DNA of 64,000 nt from positions 1 through 64,000 of the forward strand of contig WHUA01000005.1 of the NCBI GenBank assembly GCA_009377445.1, given 5' to 3'. This document shows positions 25,761-34,365 of the stretch, in pieces (the first letter of the stretch is position 1; every line of letters starts with the position of its first letter). The position numbers and the translations under genes were made by a program. Below the pieces are notes generated by a model. The model was not told the origin of the DNA, made no database searches, and saw nothing but the letters and a program-made list of their open reading frames with translations. This DNA is from Alphaproteobacteria bacterium (lineage in GTDB: Bacteria; Pseudomonadota; Alphaproteobacteria; UBA8366).

Positions 25761-26783
25761 CTACGCGGCCCGCGTCCGCCGGATCGGGGCGAGGTAGGAG
25801 AGGAATTCGTCGACCACCCGGTCCCAGGAAAATTTCAGCGCGTGCGCGCGGCAGGCCTCGGCGGGGATATCGAGCGCCGCGAGCGCGGCCTTCCGCAGGT
25901 CGGCATCGAGGCATCCCGCCTGCGAGCCAGCCAGCACGTCGCGCGGGCCGGTGACCGGAAAGGCCGCGACCGGGACGCCGCAGGCGAGCGCTTCCAGCAT
26001 GACGAGGCCGAAGGTATCGGTCAGGCTCGGAAAGACGAACACGTCGGGCGCATTGAAGAGCCGCGCCAGCGCCGCGTCGCCGTCGGCGACCAGGAACGGC
26101 ACGGCGGGATAGCGCTTCATCAGCGAGTCCCGCGCCGGGCCGCTGCCGACGATCACCTTGCTTCCGGGCAGGTCGAGATCGAGGAAGGCCGGGAGGTTCT
26201 TGTCGATCGTGACGCGGCCGACATACATGAAGATCGGGCGGTCGAGGCCGCGGCCGTTGAGGCCGTTCTTCGGCCCCGGCTTGAAAACCTCGGTGTCGAC
26301 GCCGTGCGACCACAGGCGGAGGCCGGCGAACCCCCGCGCCGTCAACTCGTCCAGCACGTTCGGCGAGGGCACCATGACCGCGCGCGACGGCGCATGGAAC
26401 CGGCGCATCCGGTCGTACAGCCAGGACAGCGGCAGCCCCGTGCGTGCTTTGATGAACTCGGGAAACTTCGAGTGGTAGGCGGTCGTGAAGGGCAGCCCCC
26501 GCGCGAGGCAATAGGTCCGCGCGGCGCGCCCGATCGGCCCCTCGGTCGCGATGTGGATGGCCTCCGGCTCGAAGCCGTCGAGCAACGACGCGGTGAGCCG
26601 GGCCGGCAGGAAGGCCAGCCTGAGCTCGGCGTATGTCGGGCATGGGACGGTGCGGAACCGGTCGGGCGAGACGACGAGAACCTCGTGACCCAGCCGCTGC
26701 AGTCGGCCGACCACGGTGCCGACGACGCGGACGACGCCGTTCGGCTGCGGGTGCCACGCATCCGTGGCGATCGCGATTCGCAC
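25761..26783 (-). CDS. glycosyltransferase, GT4-like (MgtA/SqdX type)
   Basis: A 340-residue GT-B enzyme starting at GTG 26783 behind GAGGGGA. N-terminal domain: IAIATDAWHPQPNGVVRVVG (typical for GDP-mannose-dependent mannosyltransferases) and EAIHIATEGPIG. C-terminal domain: MYVGRVTIDKNLPAFLDL, VIVGSGPARD, then FVFPSLTDTFGLVMLEALAC with the E-x7-E motif. It probably transfers mannose or a similar sugar to a membrane lipid or glycan from the cytoplasmic side. Monocistronic. Confidence 0.87.
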   Translation of the reverse strand: MRIAIATDAWHPQPNGVVRVVGTVVGRLQRLGHEVLVVSPDRFRTVPCPTYAELRLAFLPARLTASLLDGFEPEAIHIATEGPIGRAARTYCLARGLPFTTAYHSKFPEFIKARTGLPLSWLYDRMRRFHAPSRAVMVPSPNVLDELTARGFAGLRLWSHGVDTEVFKPGPKNGLNGRGLDRPIFMYVGRVTIDKNLPAFLDLDLPGSKVIVGSGPARDSLMKRYPAVPFLVADGDAALARLFNAPDVFVFPSLTDTFGLVMLEALACGVPVAAFPVTGPRDVLAGSQAGCLDADLRKAALAALDIPAEACRAHALKFSWDRVVDEFLSYLAPIRRTRAA

Positions 26784-26874
26784 GTCCGTCCCCTCGCCCA
26801 GCCTGATCCGTGCCAGCTATCGCGCCGATCGGGCCTGCGACTCAAGTGACGAATTCATGACGGCGCCGCGCCGG

Positions 26875-27273
26875 CTACTTGACGGCGTCCTGGGTTTTCT
26901 CGCCGGCGCCTTCCAGGACCGCTCCCGATTTCTCGATCGCATCCTTGGAAAGCTCCTTCGCCTTCGATCCGGCTTCCTGCAGGGTGGCGCCGGCCTTGGT
27001 GGCGGCTTCCTTGGTGGCGTCGATGGCCTTGCTGCCCAGTTCCGATGCCTTCTCGCCCGCCTGGATCGCGGCTTCCTTCGCGGCCTCTCCGGCGGACTTG
27101 GCGGCTTCCACGGCCTGGTCCTTGGCCCTGCTCAGCGTTCCGGCCGTCTCCGAGTCGGCGGGCTTGGAGGCGGTGCTGGAGCCGCCCTCCTCGCCGCAGC
27201 CGGCGACCAGGACAAGGCAAAAAGCGGCTGCCGTCAGGCGCGTGCAGCGTGCGGCCTCGGCCAAAATAGACAT
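26875..27273 (-). CDS. small lipoprotein with LEA/apolipoprotein-like helical repeats
   Basis: A 132-residue protein from ATG 27273 (GGAAGG ribosome binding site). A signal peptide ends in the lipobox LVLVAGC with lipidated C26. The mature part is Ala/Lys/Glu-rich with 11-residue periodicity (AKDQAVEAAKSAGEAAKEAA, then KASELGSKAIDATKEAATKAG), predicting a long amphipathic helix like LEA or apolipoprotein segments. It is likely anchored in a membrane facing the periplasm and may stabilise membrane or cell wall. The absence of Asp after the lipidated Cys (G-E-E) suggests sorting to the outer membrane. Confidence 0.78.
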   Translation of the reverse strand: MSILAEAARCTRLTAAAFCLVLVAGCGEEGGSSTASKPADSETAGTLSRAKDQAVEAAKSAGEAAKEAAIQAGEKASELGSKAIDATKEAATKAGATLQEAGSKAKELSKDAIEKSGAVLEGAGEKTQDAVK

Positions 27274-27454
27274 GAGGGTATTCCTTCCATCGCGTTGGCA
27301 GATTTCATGCGTGGCGCAAGCGGGCGCCGCGCTCGAGCACCATAGACGAAAAGAATGACGGATGATCAAGCGCCATCGCGCGGGCGCGATCTTGTTCTAT
27401 TGGCGCTGTGTCGCCCGCGCCACGGTCCGAGGCCCGGTCCTAGGCACGCCGGGA

Positions 27455-27724
27455 TCAGTCGGCGAAACGGACCGCGATATCCGCCCGCGACTTGCGGACG
27501 AGATCGCAATGGCGGGTGTTGCCGTCCGGCAGGCGGAGGTCGAAGCTCTCGGGAACCCAGATCGCATCCTGCGGGCGCAGCTTGGCGCCGGAGGGCGATA
27601 TCTCCAGGACCGTGCAGGTCATGGTGCACCGGCCCCGATCGTAGACGATGGTGGCCGTCTTGAGGGTCTTCGACCGCGCCGCGCGGCGGCGCTCCGTGGC
27701 CGAATTCGTGCCTGTGGTAGCCAT
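27455..27724 (-). CDS. PilZ-domain protein
   Basis: An 89-residue single PilZ domain from ATG 27724. The c-di-GMP-binding elements are present: the Arg-rich start ERRRAARSK (R12-R17) and, 25 residues on, LEISPSGAKL, the D/N-x-S-x-x-G motif with I-S in place of D/N-x-S. It probably binds c-di-GMP and acts as an adaptor for motility, adhesion or polysaccharide synthesis. It stands alone, between the lipoprotein and the exported VPLPA-CTERM-type protein. Confidence 0.8.
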   Translation of the reverse strand: MATTGTNSATERRRAARSKTLKTATIVYDRGRCTMTCTVLEISPSGAKLRPQDAIWVPESFDLRLPDGNTRHCDLVRKSRADIAVRFAD

Positions 27725-28073
27725 TTTCCCTGCCTTGAGCTGTTTCTTCTGATTCAGCAATGCTAGCGCGACACGGTTGCTCAATCGTTAACGAGCGGTG
27801 TTGCGTTAACATGATTGGACGCCCGGATCGCGTGCACGATCAGATTGCGGGTTCGCCAGATGAATACAACTATACCGGAGGTGTAGCCCGAAAGGCGTGC
27901 CGTCCCCCGCCATCCGGACCGAGTACCGAAGGGATAGGAATATCCCTCGGACTAACCACGATGTTCTAACGCCGCTACTTTTTTGGGGCTACCGGCGCCT
28001 CCGGCCACTTCTTATCGTGATACCCAATGAAAATTGCAACATACCTCGCCCATATGAGGCAGGAGGCTGGCTG

Positions 28074-28808
28074 ATGTTTGGCGTTAAGAATCTCAAGATT
28101 TTGATTGCCGGGGTGGCCCTGATCGGCCTTGCGGCTGCCATGTCGCCCGCAAGCGCTGCGACGGTGCAATTGACCGTTATCGATACGGACGACACGGTAG
28201 GCGACGACACCAAGCTGTTCCGGGCGGATATCGGCCTGAGCGCGCTTTCCTCCGTCAACCGCATCACGCTGACGGATGACGGCACCATCGTGGGCGGCGC
28301 CAACGGCGTCTTCTCCGGCTTCGATCTCGATGCCTTCTTCATCGATCTCGACGGCAACTTCGCCACGAACGGCGATCGGATCTCGCCGCTCGGCGCCGGC
28401 AGCACGGTCGCCTTCCAGGCCGGCTCGATCCGGCCAACGGACAATGCCGCGGAGGAGCCGTCGATCCCGCATCCGGGACCGGTCTTCGGCTCGTTGAATG
28501 CGACGACGTTGGATCTCGCTACCGCGACGCTCGACAGCTTCGATGCGAATTCGATCGCCAATGTCTTCCAGGCGGACGGCTTCTTCACCTTCGGCGACGG
28601 CGGCGAGCTGGTCTGGACCTTCAGCGACCTGCTTCTTGCCGCGAACCCGAACATGACGCTGTTCTTCGGCGAGGTAGCGGGTCAGGCCGGCGAAAACCTG
28701 ATCGTCAGCGTCTCCGGGGTGCCGCTGCCGGGCGCAGTGTGGCTGTTCCTCTCGGCGATCGCGCTGCTGTTCGGCATGAGCCGCCGCCGGATGGCCGCCG
28801 GCGCCTGA
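28074..28808 (+). CDS. exported protein with VPLPA/PEP-CTERM-like sorting signal
   Basis: A 244-residue protein from ATG 28074 behind AGGAGG. Residues 1-28 are a signal peptide (ending SPASA). The mature part is Asp/Thr/Gly-rich, low in Cys and Lys, with a beta-type composition. The C-terminus has the tripartite sorting signal: VPLPGAVWLFLSAIALLFGM then SRRRM, that is a VPLP motif, a membrane segment and a basic tail. Such tails are cut by an exosortase in the inner membrane and the protein is released to the surface, often with exopolysaccharide. The cognate exosortase is not in this window. The 5' region (27785-28073) includes a perfect seven-pair hairpin at 27930-27947. Confidence 0.8.
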   Translation: MFGVKNLKILIAGVALIGLAAAMSPASAATVQLTVIDTDDTVGDDTKLFRADIGLSALSSVNRITLTDDGTIVGGANGVFSGFDLDAFFIDLDGNFATNGDRISPLGAGSTVAFQAGSIRPTDNAAEEPSIPHPGPVFGSLNATTLDLATATLDSFDANSIANVFQADGFFTFGDGGELVWTFSDLLLAANPNMTLFFGEVAGQAGENLIVSVSGVPLPGAVWLFLSAIALLFGMSRRRMAAGA

Positions 28809-28848
28809 TCGAAAAATTGCGGGAGGCGAAAAAAGCTTCCCGCCAATG

Positions 28849-28892
28849 CTCCAGGGCCTCGCGCAAAACCGCGAGGCCCTGGGCGTTTTGGA
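28849..28892 (+). terminator. rho-independent terminator
   Basis: A strong hairpin, AGGGCCTCGCG / CGCGAGGCCCT with a CAAAAC loop, is followed by gggcgttttgg. It ends transcription of the VPLPA-CTERM-type gene. Upstream, 28816-28842 holds a weaker GCGGGA / TCCCGC hairpin. Confidence 0.75.
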
Positions 28893-28910
28893 ACACGGGC
28901 GCCGCGCCAA

Positions 28911-29060
28911 CTCATGCTTCGTCCCTCGACAAGCTCGGGATGAGGAGGCTCAGGACTAAGGTAATAGTTTTATAGATCAAATAAGTAGACCTCATCCTGA
29001 GCCTGTCGAAGGATGAGTACGCGCCGGAAGCTCATGTTTCGACAAGCTCAACATGAGGAT
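28911..29060. repeat. palindromic extragenic repeat, family 1, copy D with extra half-site
   Basis: A full copy (about 28911-29017, arms tcgacaagctcgggatgagg and cctcatcctgagcctgtcga) is followed at 29031-29060 by a third half-arm (catgtttcgacaagctcaac). Together with the terminator this fills the 325-base gap between the VPLPA-CTERM-type gene and the luciferase-like oxidoreductase. Confidence 0.82.
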
Positions 29061-29133
29061 CGTCGTTCAACACGCTTGCCGCGGGGCGAAGGACGAGTAC
29101 GCTCCGACACTCCGACGGGGCAGCTACCGCCGC

Positions 29134-30246
29134 TCAGTCGTCGCCCGCCGACGCCAGCCGCTCGGTGCGGCGGCCGAAGGCGGAGTCGAAGCGGGGCGCG
29201 ACCTCTCCGGCGAAGCGGCGGTACATCTCGCGCCGGATGCCTTTCGGCACGCCCGGCGTCGCCGACGACACCATGACGTAGTTGAAGCCGAGGGCGGCGA
29301 GCGCCTCCACTCGGCGAGAGATCGTCTCGGCGCTGCCCACCAGGTTGAGATCCATGATCGGCCCGAGATTGGCCGGGTCCGTCATCTGCTTCATGTTGGC
29401 GAAGATCTTGGAGAAGACCTCGTATTCGGGGATGTCCCCCCAGGGGTTGGCGTCGATCTCGTAATGCTTGACCTGGGCCGCGAAGTTGCGCGGCAGGTAG
29501 GTGCGCGCGAGGTCCCGCGCCTCTTCGTCGGTCTTGGCGATGAACAGCTTGGCGGCGATCGGGATCGTCGCGTCCGTGGGCCTGCCGGCCTCCTCGGACT
29601 TGCGGCGCCAGGTGCCGACGATGCGCTCAAGCAGGTGGTCCGGAAACTGCGCCAGGCAGAGCGGCGGCAGGCCGAGCTCGGCCATGATGCCGGCGCTGCC
29701 GGGACTGCCGATCGCGCCGTAGAACTTGACCGGCTTGCCGGTCGGCGTCGGGCGGAGCTGGATCTCGCGGCCGATCCTGGTGAACTGGCCGTCGAAGGTG
29801 AACGGCTTCCCCGTCATCGCCGTCTCGACGATCCGCCATGTTTCCGCGAAGCGGGCGCGCGCCTCGTTCATGTCGACGCCATAGGCGTCGTATTCCATCT
29901 TCGCCGTGCCGCGCCCCATGCCGATGTGCAGCGTGCCCCGGGTCAGCGCGTTGACCATCGAGATCTCTTCGGCCAGCCGCAGCGGGTGGTACCAGGGAAT
30001 CACCAGCACCGAGGTGCCGAGGCCGAGCGCCGGGCATTCCGCGGCGACATGCGCCATGAAGACCAGCGGGCTCGGCGTCGGGTAATAGTCGCTGAAGTGG
30101 TGCTCCAGGAACCACGCGGCTTCGTAGCCGAGCTCGGCGCCGATGCGGCAGTCCTCGACCACTTCCTTGTAGAGCACGTGATCCTTGGCCGGATCTTCGC
30201 TCGTCGGCGCGGCCTGAAAGGCGAAGGTGATGGGAGCCGTCGTCAT
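29134..30246 (-). CDS. luciferase-like (LLM) flavin-dependent oxidoreductase
   Basis: A 370-residue TIM-barrel protein from ATG 30246. Signatures: YEAAWFLEHHFSDYYPTPSP near residue 45-60, LGTSVLVIPWYHPLRLAEEI, and GRGTAKMEYDAYGVDMNEAR. These are the pattern of bacterial luciferase-like FMN monooxygenases. The likely reaction is oxygenation of an aliphatic or heteroatom-bearing substrate with reduced flavin from a separate reductase. It is the first of three such genes in the window (also 32435 and 45744) and sits beside acyl-CoA catabolism genes. Confidence 0.85.
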   Translation of the reverse strand: MTTAPITFAFQAAPTSEDPAKDHVLYKEVVEDCRIGAELGYEAAWFLEHHFSDYYPTPSPLVFMAHVAAECPALGLGTSVLVIPWYHPLRLAEEISMVNALTRGTLHIGMGRGTAKMEYDAYGVDMNEARARFAETWRIVETAMTGKPFTFDGQFTRIGREIQLRPTPTGKPVKFYGAIGSPGSAGIMAELGLPPLCLAQFPDHLLERIVGTWRRKSEEAGRPTDATIPIAAKLFIAKTDEEARDLARTYLPRNFAAQVKHYEIDANPWGDIPEYEVFSKIFANMKQMTDPANLGPIMDLNLVGSAETISRRVEALAALGFNYVMVSSATPGVPKGIRREMYRRFAGEVAPRFDSAFGRRTERLASAGDD

Positions 30247-30328
30247 CGGGCGTCTTCTCCATTTGGCTTCTTGATTTCGGCCATCGTAACAGACGATGCG
30301 GGAGGCGCGAAACCGCCGCCGGTCCGTT

Positions 30329-30547
30329 CTATCGTCGCGCGAGCTCCGTCAGCGCGCGGCCGAGCGCCTCGCGCGCCTCTCCGAGCCGCCGTTCCAAAAC
30401 GCGGAGCCCGGCGAGATCCATCCGCGGCAGGCCGAAATAGCCCGGGTCCAGCTCGGCCGCATAGCACGGCGGCGAGCTGTAGGGCCGGACCTCGACGTTG
30501 GGGTCTTCGTCGATGTCGGCGACGGGCGGGTTCTTGGGCGGGGACAT
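30329..30547 (-). CDS. small conserved hypothetical protein
   Basis: A 72-residue protein from ATG 30547. Central motif: RPYSSPPCYAAELDPGYFGL, followed by a C-terminal helix (LERRLGEAREALGRAL). The S-P-P-C-x-x-x-E-x-D-P-x-Y pattern recurs, as far as I remember, in other short alphaproteobacterial proteins of unknown function; a metal or redox role for the cysteine is speculation. It ends 82 bases upstream of the luciferase-like gene on the same strand. Confidence 0.55.
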   Translation of the reverse strand: MSPPKNPPVADIDEDPNVEVRPYSSPPCYAAELDPGYFGLPRMDLAGLRVLERRLGEAREALGRALTELARR

Positions 30548-30607
30548 GGCTTATTTTACCAGTGGGCGGCCTGGGCCGTCATGCTCCCTCTTGACGCATG
30601 GGCCAGT

Positions 30608-30720
30608 GCGCATGGACTCCGCGGTCGAGCCGCGGAGTGACGATTTATATTTAAATTTAAAAAATTACCGTCATGCCGCTCCCCGGACATGATCCGGGGA
30701 TCAGTCCGCGGCATCCATGC
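30608..30720. repeat. palindromic extragenic repeat, family 2, copy a
   Basis: Two hairpins in tandem, ACTCCGCGG-tcga-...CCGCGGAGT and CCCCGGA-catga-TCCGGGG, joined by an AT-rich stretch (tttatatttaaatttaaaaa) and bounded by gcatgga and tccatgc. The frame (catggactccgcgg...gagtgacg...cgtcat...) matches copies b (48381) and c (60675), but the hairpin stems differ in sequence while keeping complementarity. Confidence 0.75.
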
Positions 30721-30753
30721 GTGGGGCGTTACAATTTGGCCGGGAGCGTCCCC

Positions 30754-31176
30754 CTACGCCTCGGCCTTCTTCCCCTTCTCGACCTCGTCGAAATAGGCCT
30801 TGGCGGTGCGGAAGGCGTCGACGCCCGCGGGCACGCCGGCATAGACGGTGGTGTGGAGCAGCACCTCCATGATCTCGTCCTTGCTGACGCCGCCGACCTG
30901 GAAGGCGGCCCGCACATGGGTGCGCAGCTCCGGCTGGCGGTTCACGGCGGCGAGCATGGCGATGTTGATCAGCCGGCGGGTCTTCTCCGGCAGTCCGGGG
31001 CGGCCCCAGATGCTGTTCCAGACGTACTCGGCGTTGAGCTGGCGCAGCGGCCCCATGAACGGGTCGTCCTCGGCCTGGGTCGAGCTGGCGTCGTGATAGG
31101 CCGCGCCGAGGATGCGGCGGCGCAGCGCCTGTCCGTTCACGAAGCGCTCGTTCTTGTCGAACTCGAACTTGGGCAT
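30754..31176 (-). CDS. carboxymuconolactone decarboxylase-like protein
   Basis: A 140-residue CMD-family protein from ATG 31176 (GGAGG ribosome binding site); the frame extends further upstream but without a site. Signatures: WGRPGLPEKTRRLINIAMLA, LRTHVRAAFQVGGVSKDEI, then LHTTVYAGVPAGVDA. This matches PcaC-type 4-carboxymuconolactone decarboxylases of protocatechuate catabolism rather than the CxxC-bearing AhpD peroxidases, because the CxxC is absent. It is followed by an SDR upstream on the same strand (30-base gap), so the two are likely one operon. Confidence 0.82.
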   Translation of the reverse strand: MPKFEFDKNERFVNGQALRRRILGAAYHDASSTQAEDDPFMGPLRQLNAEYVWNSIWGRPGLPEKTRRLINIAMLAAVNRQPELRTHVRAAFQVGGVSKDEIMEVLLHTTVYAGVPAGVDAFRTAKAYFDEVEKGKKAEA

Positions 31177-31205
31177 CTTGATATCCTCCGTCTCGGTTGC
31201 GTTTT

Positions 31206-32009
31206 CTACGTGTCCTCCTCGAGCCACGAGGCCGAGCGGCCGCTGTCGATCGGGATCGCGCCGCCGGTCATGTCGCGGGATTCGTCGCGGCACAGGAACA
31301 GCATCAGCTCGGCGATGCGCGCGGGCGCGATGAAGTCGCCCGGCTGCTTGCGCCTCTTGAGGTATTCGCGGCGCGCGGCGTCCGGCGCGAGCCCTTCCGC
31401 TTTGGCCAGCTCGGCGATCTTGATCTCGGTGTTCGGCGTCAGGACGGAGCCGGGGCAGATCGCGTTGCAGGTGACGTTGCCGTCGCCCCGCGTCTCCGCC
31501 GCCGTGGCGCGCGTCAGGCCGAGCAGCGCCGTCTTGGTCGTGACGTAGTCGACGCGGCCCGAGCGGGCGCCGATGCCGAGCACCGACGATATATTGACGA
31601 TCCGCCCCCAGCCGCGCTTGCGCATGCCGGGCAGCGCGAGGCGCGTCAGGTGGAAGGGCGCCGTGAGGTTGACGGCGACGGCGCGGTCCCAGTCCGCCGG
31701 GGCGAAGGCATCGATCGAGGAGAAATGCCGGATCACCGCGTTGTTGACCAGGATGTCGACCGCGCCCGAGATGCCTTCGGCCGCGGCGAACAGCGCTTCG
31801 ACCTCCGCGAGTTTCGCCAGGTCTGCGCCGTGGTAGCCGACCGTCACGCCGTGCTCCTCGGCGAGCGCGGCGCGTTGGCGCTCGATCGCCTCGGCCTCGC
31901 CGAAGCCGTTCAACATGACGTTGCAGCCGGCGGCCGCGAAAGCCGCCGCCGCGGCTGCACCCAGTCCTCGCGTCGATCCGGTGACGAGCGCGGTCTTCCC
32001 CGTGAGCAT
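31206..32009 (-). CDS. SDR oxidoreductase, 3-hydroxybutyrate dehydrogenase-like
   Basis: A 267-residue short-chain dehydrogenase from ATG 32009 (GGGAGGAAG). Cofactor motif GSTRGLGA (TGxxxGxG type), NAG-equivalent NNA in DILVNNAVI, catalytic S (NISSVLG) and Y-x-x-x-K (VDYVTTKTAL). The stretch VMLNGFGEAEAIE and YHGADLAKLAEV fit the 3-hydroxybutyrate dehydrogenase group. The C-terminal substrate loop (TPNTEIKIAELAKAEGL, then REYLKRRKQPGDF) is also BDH-like. It probably acts on a short 3-hydroxy acid with NAD. It precedes the CMD-like gene. Confidence 0.82.
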   Translation of the reverse strand: MLTGKTALVTGSTRGLGAAAAAAFAAAGCNVMLNGFGEAEAIERQRAALAEEHGVTVGYHGADLAKLAEVEALFAAAEGISGAVDILVNNAVIRHFSSIDAFAPADWDRAVAVNLTAPFHLTRLALPGMRKRGWGRIVNISSVLGIGARSGRVDYVTTKTALLGLTRATAAETRGDGNVTCNAICPGSVLTPNTEIKIAELAKAEGLAPDAARREYLKRRKQPGDFIAPARIAELMLFLCRDESRDMTGGAIPIDSGRSASWLEEDT

Positions 32010-32261
32010 GGCTTCCTCCCTTCGCGGCCGTTCCCGCCGTTCCGCCCGTGTCGTGGCGCTTGAAATCGATCGCTCATCATTGCACGAGAGTCGCGCGTCC
32101 GGAAAAAACGCCCGCTCGATGCGGGCTCCTCCGCCGCGGATTCGCAATTAAACCGGCGAATGACCGCGAATGACGGCGAAGGGGGGAATTTCCCCTTTAC
32201 CTCAGCGCAAATCTTTGGAGACTCGGGCCATACAGGGATTCCGTCACGGGGAAGGACATCT

Positions 32262-32438
32262 ATGCCCAAGAAACCGACCGCTTCGAAGAATCGTAAGCCG
32301 GCGAAATCTCAACCCAGGCGCGCGGCTCGGCCGGCGGCGCGGCCGCAGCGGGCCTCCGTCGAGACGACGTCGCTCAGCGTCACGGACGGCGCGATGAAAG
32401 ACGTCATCCGTTCCGCCTTCCTGCGCCGGGAAAGCTAG
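32262..32438 (+). CDS. small basic hypothetical protein
   Basis: A 58-residue protein from ATG 32262 with a GGGGAAGGA site. The first half is Lys/Arg/Ala/Pro-rich (MPKKPTASKNRKPAKSQPRR), like the tails of histone-type DNA-binding proteins; the second half is more ordered (TTSLSVTDGAMKDVIRSAFL). Function is unknown. Its end overlaps the stop of the luciferase-like gene on the other strand by four bases. Confidence 0.5.
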   Translation: MPKKPTASKNRKPAKSQPRRAARPAARPQRASVETTSLSVTDGAMKDVIRSAFLRRES

Positions 32439-33385
32439 CCGCCGGCAATATCCCGGATCTGCGGACGTACTTCCTTCGCGAAGCGGCGGAGTTGCGCCTC
32501 GCGCTCTTCCGGCGTGCCCAGCATGTCGAGAATGAAATGCCGCACGCCCGCGGCATGAAACTTCCGTAGCGTCGCGGCGATGGCATCCGGATTGCCGAGC
32601 GCGCAGTAGCGTTGCGCCGCCTTCCGGAAATCCATCGCGTAGCGCGTGCTGAGCAGGGCGGTGGCGTCGTCGAGCGCCCGGTCGTGGCTGTCGTCCATGC
32701 GGCAGAACAGCAGATGCGCGGTGCCGAACGGCTCCGCCGCGCGTCCCGCCTCCGCCCGCGCCGGATCGATGGTGGCGAGGCCGGCGGCGAACTGCTCCGG
32801 CGTGACGACGTATGAGATCCAGCCGTCGCCCTGCCTGCCCGCGCGCCCGAGCGCGGCTTCCGACCGGCCGCCGCACCAGATCGGCGGACCGCCCGGCGTG
32901 AGCGGGCCCGGCTGCATGTGCACATCCTCGAAGCGCCAGATGCGTCCGGCATGGCTCACCGGCCGGCCGCTCCAAAGCTTGCGCACCACCTCGATGCCTT
33001 CTGACATGCGCCGGCCCCGCTCCTTCACCGGCACGCCGCAGGCGGCGAACTCGCGCGGGAACTCGCCCCCGGCGCCGACGCCGAAGATGAAGCGCCCTTC
33101 CGACAGGTGGTCGAGGCTGGCGGCGAGCTTCGCTGCGGCGGCGGCGGAGCGCAGCGGCAGCAGGTAGACCGCGGTGCCGACGGTCAGGCTGTCGCTCAGG
33201 GCAGCCGCCTGGCTCAGCCCCAGCATGGGATCGAGGATCGGCGAGGTGAAGGCGATATGATCGCCCGCCCAGAGCGACTGGAAGCCGATCTCCTCCAGCA
33301 GCGCCACCGTCCGCCGGATCACGCCGCGCGTCGAAAGCCGCGCGGTAACGCCGAATTTCACCGTTTTGTCGAGCTTGAGAGCCAT
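32435..33385 (-). CDS. luciferase-like (LLM) F420/FMN-dependent oxidoreductase
   Basis: A 316-residue protein from ATG 33385. Signatures: IGFQSLWAGDHIAFTSPILD, LGTAVYLLPLR-type strand (VGTAVYLLPLRSAA), FIFGVGAGGEFPREFAACG, and WRFEDVHMQPGPLTPGGPPI. These match the shorter LLM class, often annotated TIGR03619-like. The substrate is unknown. It is transcribed away from the hypothetical gene at 33490 and convergent with the small basic ORF. Confidence 0.83.
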   Translation of the reverse strand: MALKLDKTVKFGVTARLSTRGVIRRTVALLEEIGFQSLWAGDHIAFTSPILDPMLGLSQAAALSDSLTVGTAVYLLPLRSAAAAAKLAASLDHLSEGRFIFGVGAGGEFPREFAACGVPVKERGRRMSEGIEVVRKLWSGRPVSHAGRIWRFEDVHMQPGPLTPGGPPIWCGGRSEAALGRAGRQGDGWISYVVTPEQFAAGLATIDPARAEAGRAAEPFGTAHLLFCRMDDSHDRALDDATALLSTRYAMDFRKAAQRYCALGNPDAIAATLRKFHAAGVRHFILDMLGTPEEREAQLRRFAKEVRPQIRDIAGG

Positions 33386-33489
33386 CTGCCGAATCCCCCG
33401 CGCGTCAAGGATTTGTTCACCTTTGCGGCCTACCGTTGCAGTCGCCGCCACGGCGTCCGTGTGCGTCCAGGATAAGGAAACGACGGTCC

Positions 33490-34152
33490 ATGGGGAACGC
33501 GACGCAGCCGTCCCTTCTGAAATCGCAGCAGAAGCAGCGTAAGGCTTCCTCTGCGCGATCGAAAGCCGCGTGCAATCCGTTCTGGGCCTGGTTCGCGGAA
33601 ACCATCGCCCCGCTCGGCGTCGGCGGCCTCGACGACGACGGCATCGTCGCCCGGATCGACGCAGAGTTCGGCAAGCTGTATCCCGAGCTGGCTTTCGAGC
33701 TGTGGGGGCCGGACGGCGATACGGTCGATTTCGTGATCAGCGCCGACGGCCAGACCCCGCTGTTCCAGGATGTGCTGGCGCTGGTGCGCAGCGCGCCCAG
33801 GATGCCGGGCTGGCGGGTCGTCGCCTTCCGGCCGCGCCGCTCGGTCAAGGCCCGGGTCAGCGCGATGGGGCATCAGCTTTCGGGCGACCAGATCTGGTAC
33901 CACTGCGAGCCGGAGAACGGCCGCCTCCGCGTGTCGCTGTTCGTCGAGGATCTCCGCGACGACAACTGGGACATCCTGTGCGCGACCTCCTGCGTGCTGC
34001 TCGACATGGCGCTCGGCGAGTTCGACGCCGCGACGAAGATCGCCGCGCTCGAGCACTACCCCCTGAACGACGAGACGCGCACCCTCGCGCCGAAGCCCCT
34101 CGCCCAGCTCCCTGCCGAGCTCGACCGGTACTTCGCCGCCACGCGGCACTAA
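33490..34152 (+). CDS. hypothetical protein
   Basis: A 220-residue soluble protein from ATG 33490. After a basic start (LLKSQQKQRKASSARSKA) it carries FWAWFAETIAPLGVGGLDD, a strand-rich region (FELWGPDGDTVDFVISADGQ, then PGWRVVAFRPRRS), and WYHCEPENGRLRVSLFVED. It resembles conserved uncharacterised proteins built of alternating strands and helices, but I cannot name a family. It stands alone between two operons. Confidence 0.6.
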   Translation: MGNATQPSLLKSQQKQRKASSARSKAACNPFWAWFAETIAPLGVGGLDDDGIVARIDAEFGKLYPELAFELWGPDGDTVDFVISADGQTPLFQDVLALVRSAPRMPGWRVVAFRPRRSVKARVSAMGHQLSGDQIWYHCEPENGRLRVSLFVEDLRDDNWDILCATSCVLLDMALGEFDAATKIAALEHYPLNDETRTLAPKPLAQLPAELDRYFAATRH

Positions 34153-34181
34153 GCCTTGCAATGTAGGAACGCCGGCGCGTA

Positions 34182-34263
34182 CTCATCCTTCGACAAGCTC
34201 AGGATGAGGGAGAGAGCGTTGCTCTAAATAGTTGGCCTCATGTTGAGCCTGTCGAAACATGAG
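34182..34263. repeat. palindromic extragenic repeat, family 1, copy E
   Basis: Arms ctcatccttcgacaagctca and gttgagcctgtcgaaacatg with a loop of about 30 bases. It lies upstream of the thiolase operon. Confidence 0.82.
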
Positions 34264-34365
34264 TCGCTCGGTCCCTGCCTCCCCCCATTTGTCTCGCCTT
34301 CCACCGCCGCGCTATGAAAGAATAGTCGCGGGCGGCGCTCGCTGCCCGGCTACGGGAGAGAGTCA

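Noticed and set aside
27785..28073. Riboswitch upstream of the VPLPA-CTERM-type gene
   Set aside because: There is a short hairpin (27930-27947), but no conserved motif of c-di-GMP, cobalamin or other known riboswitches could be recognised.
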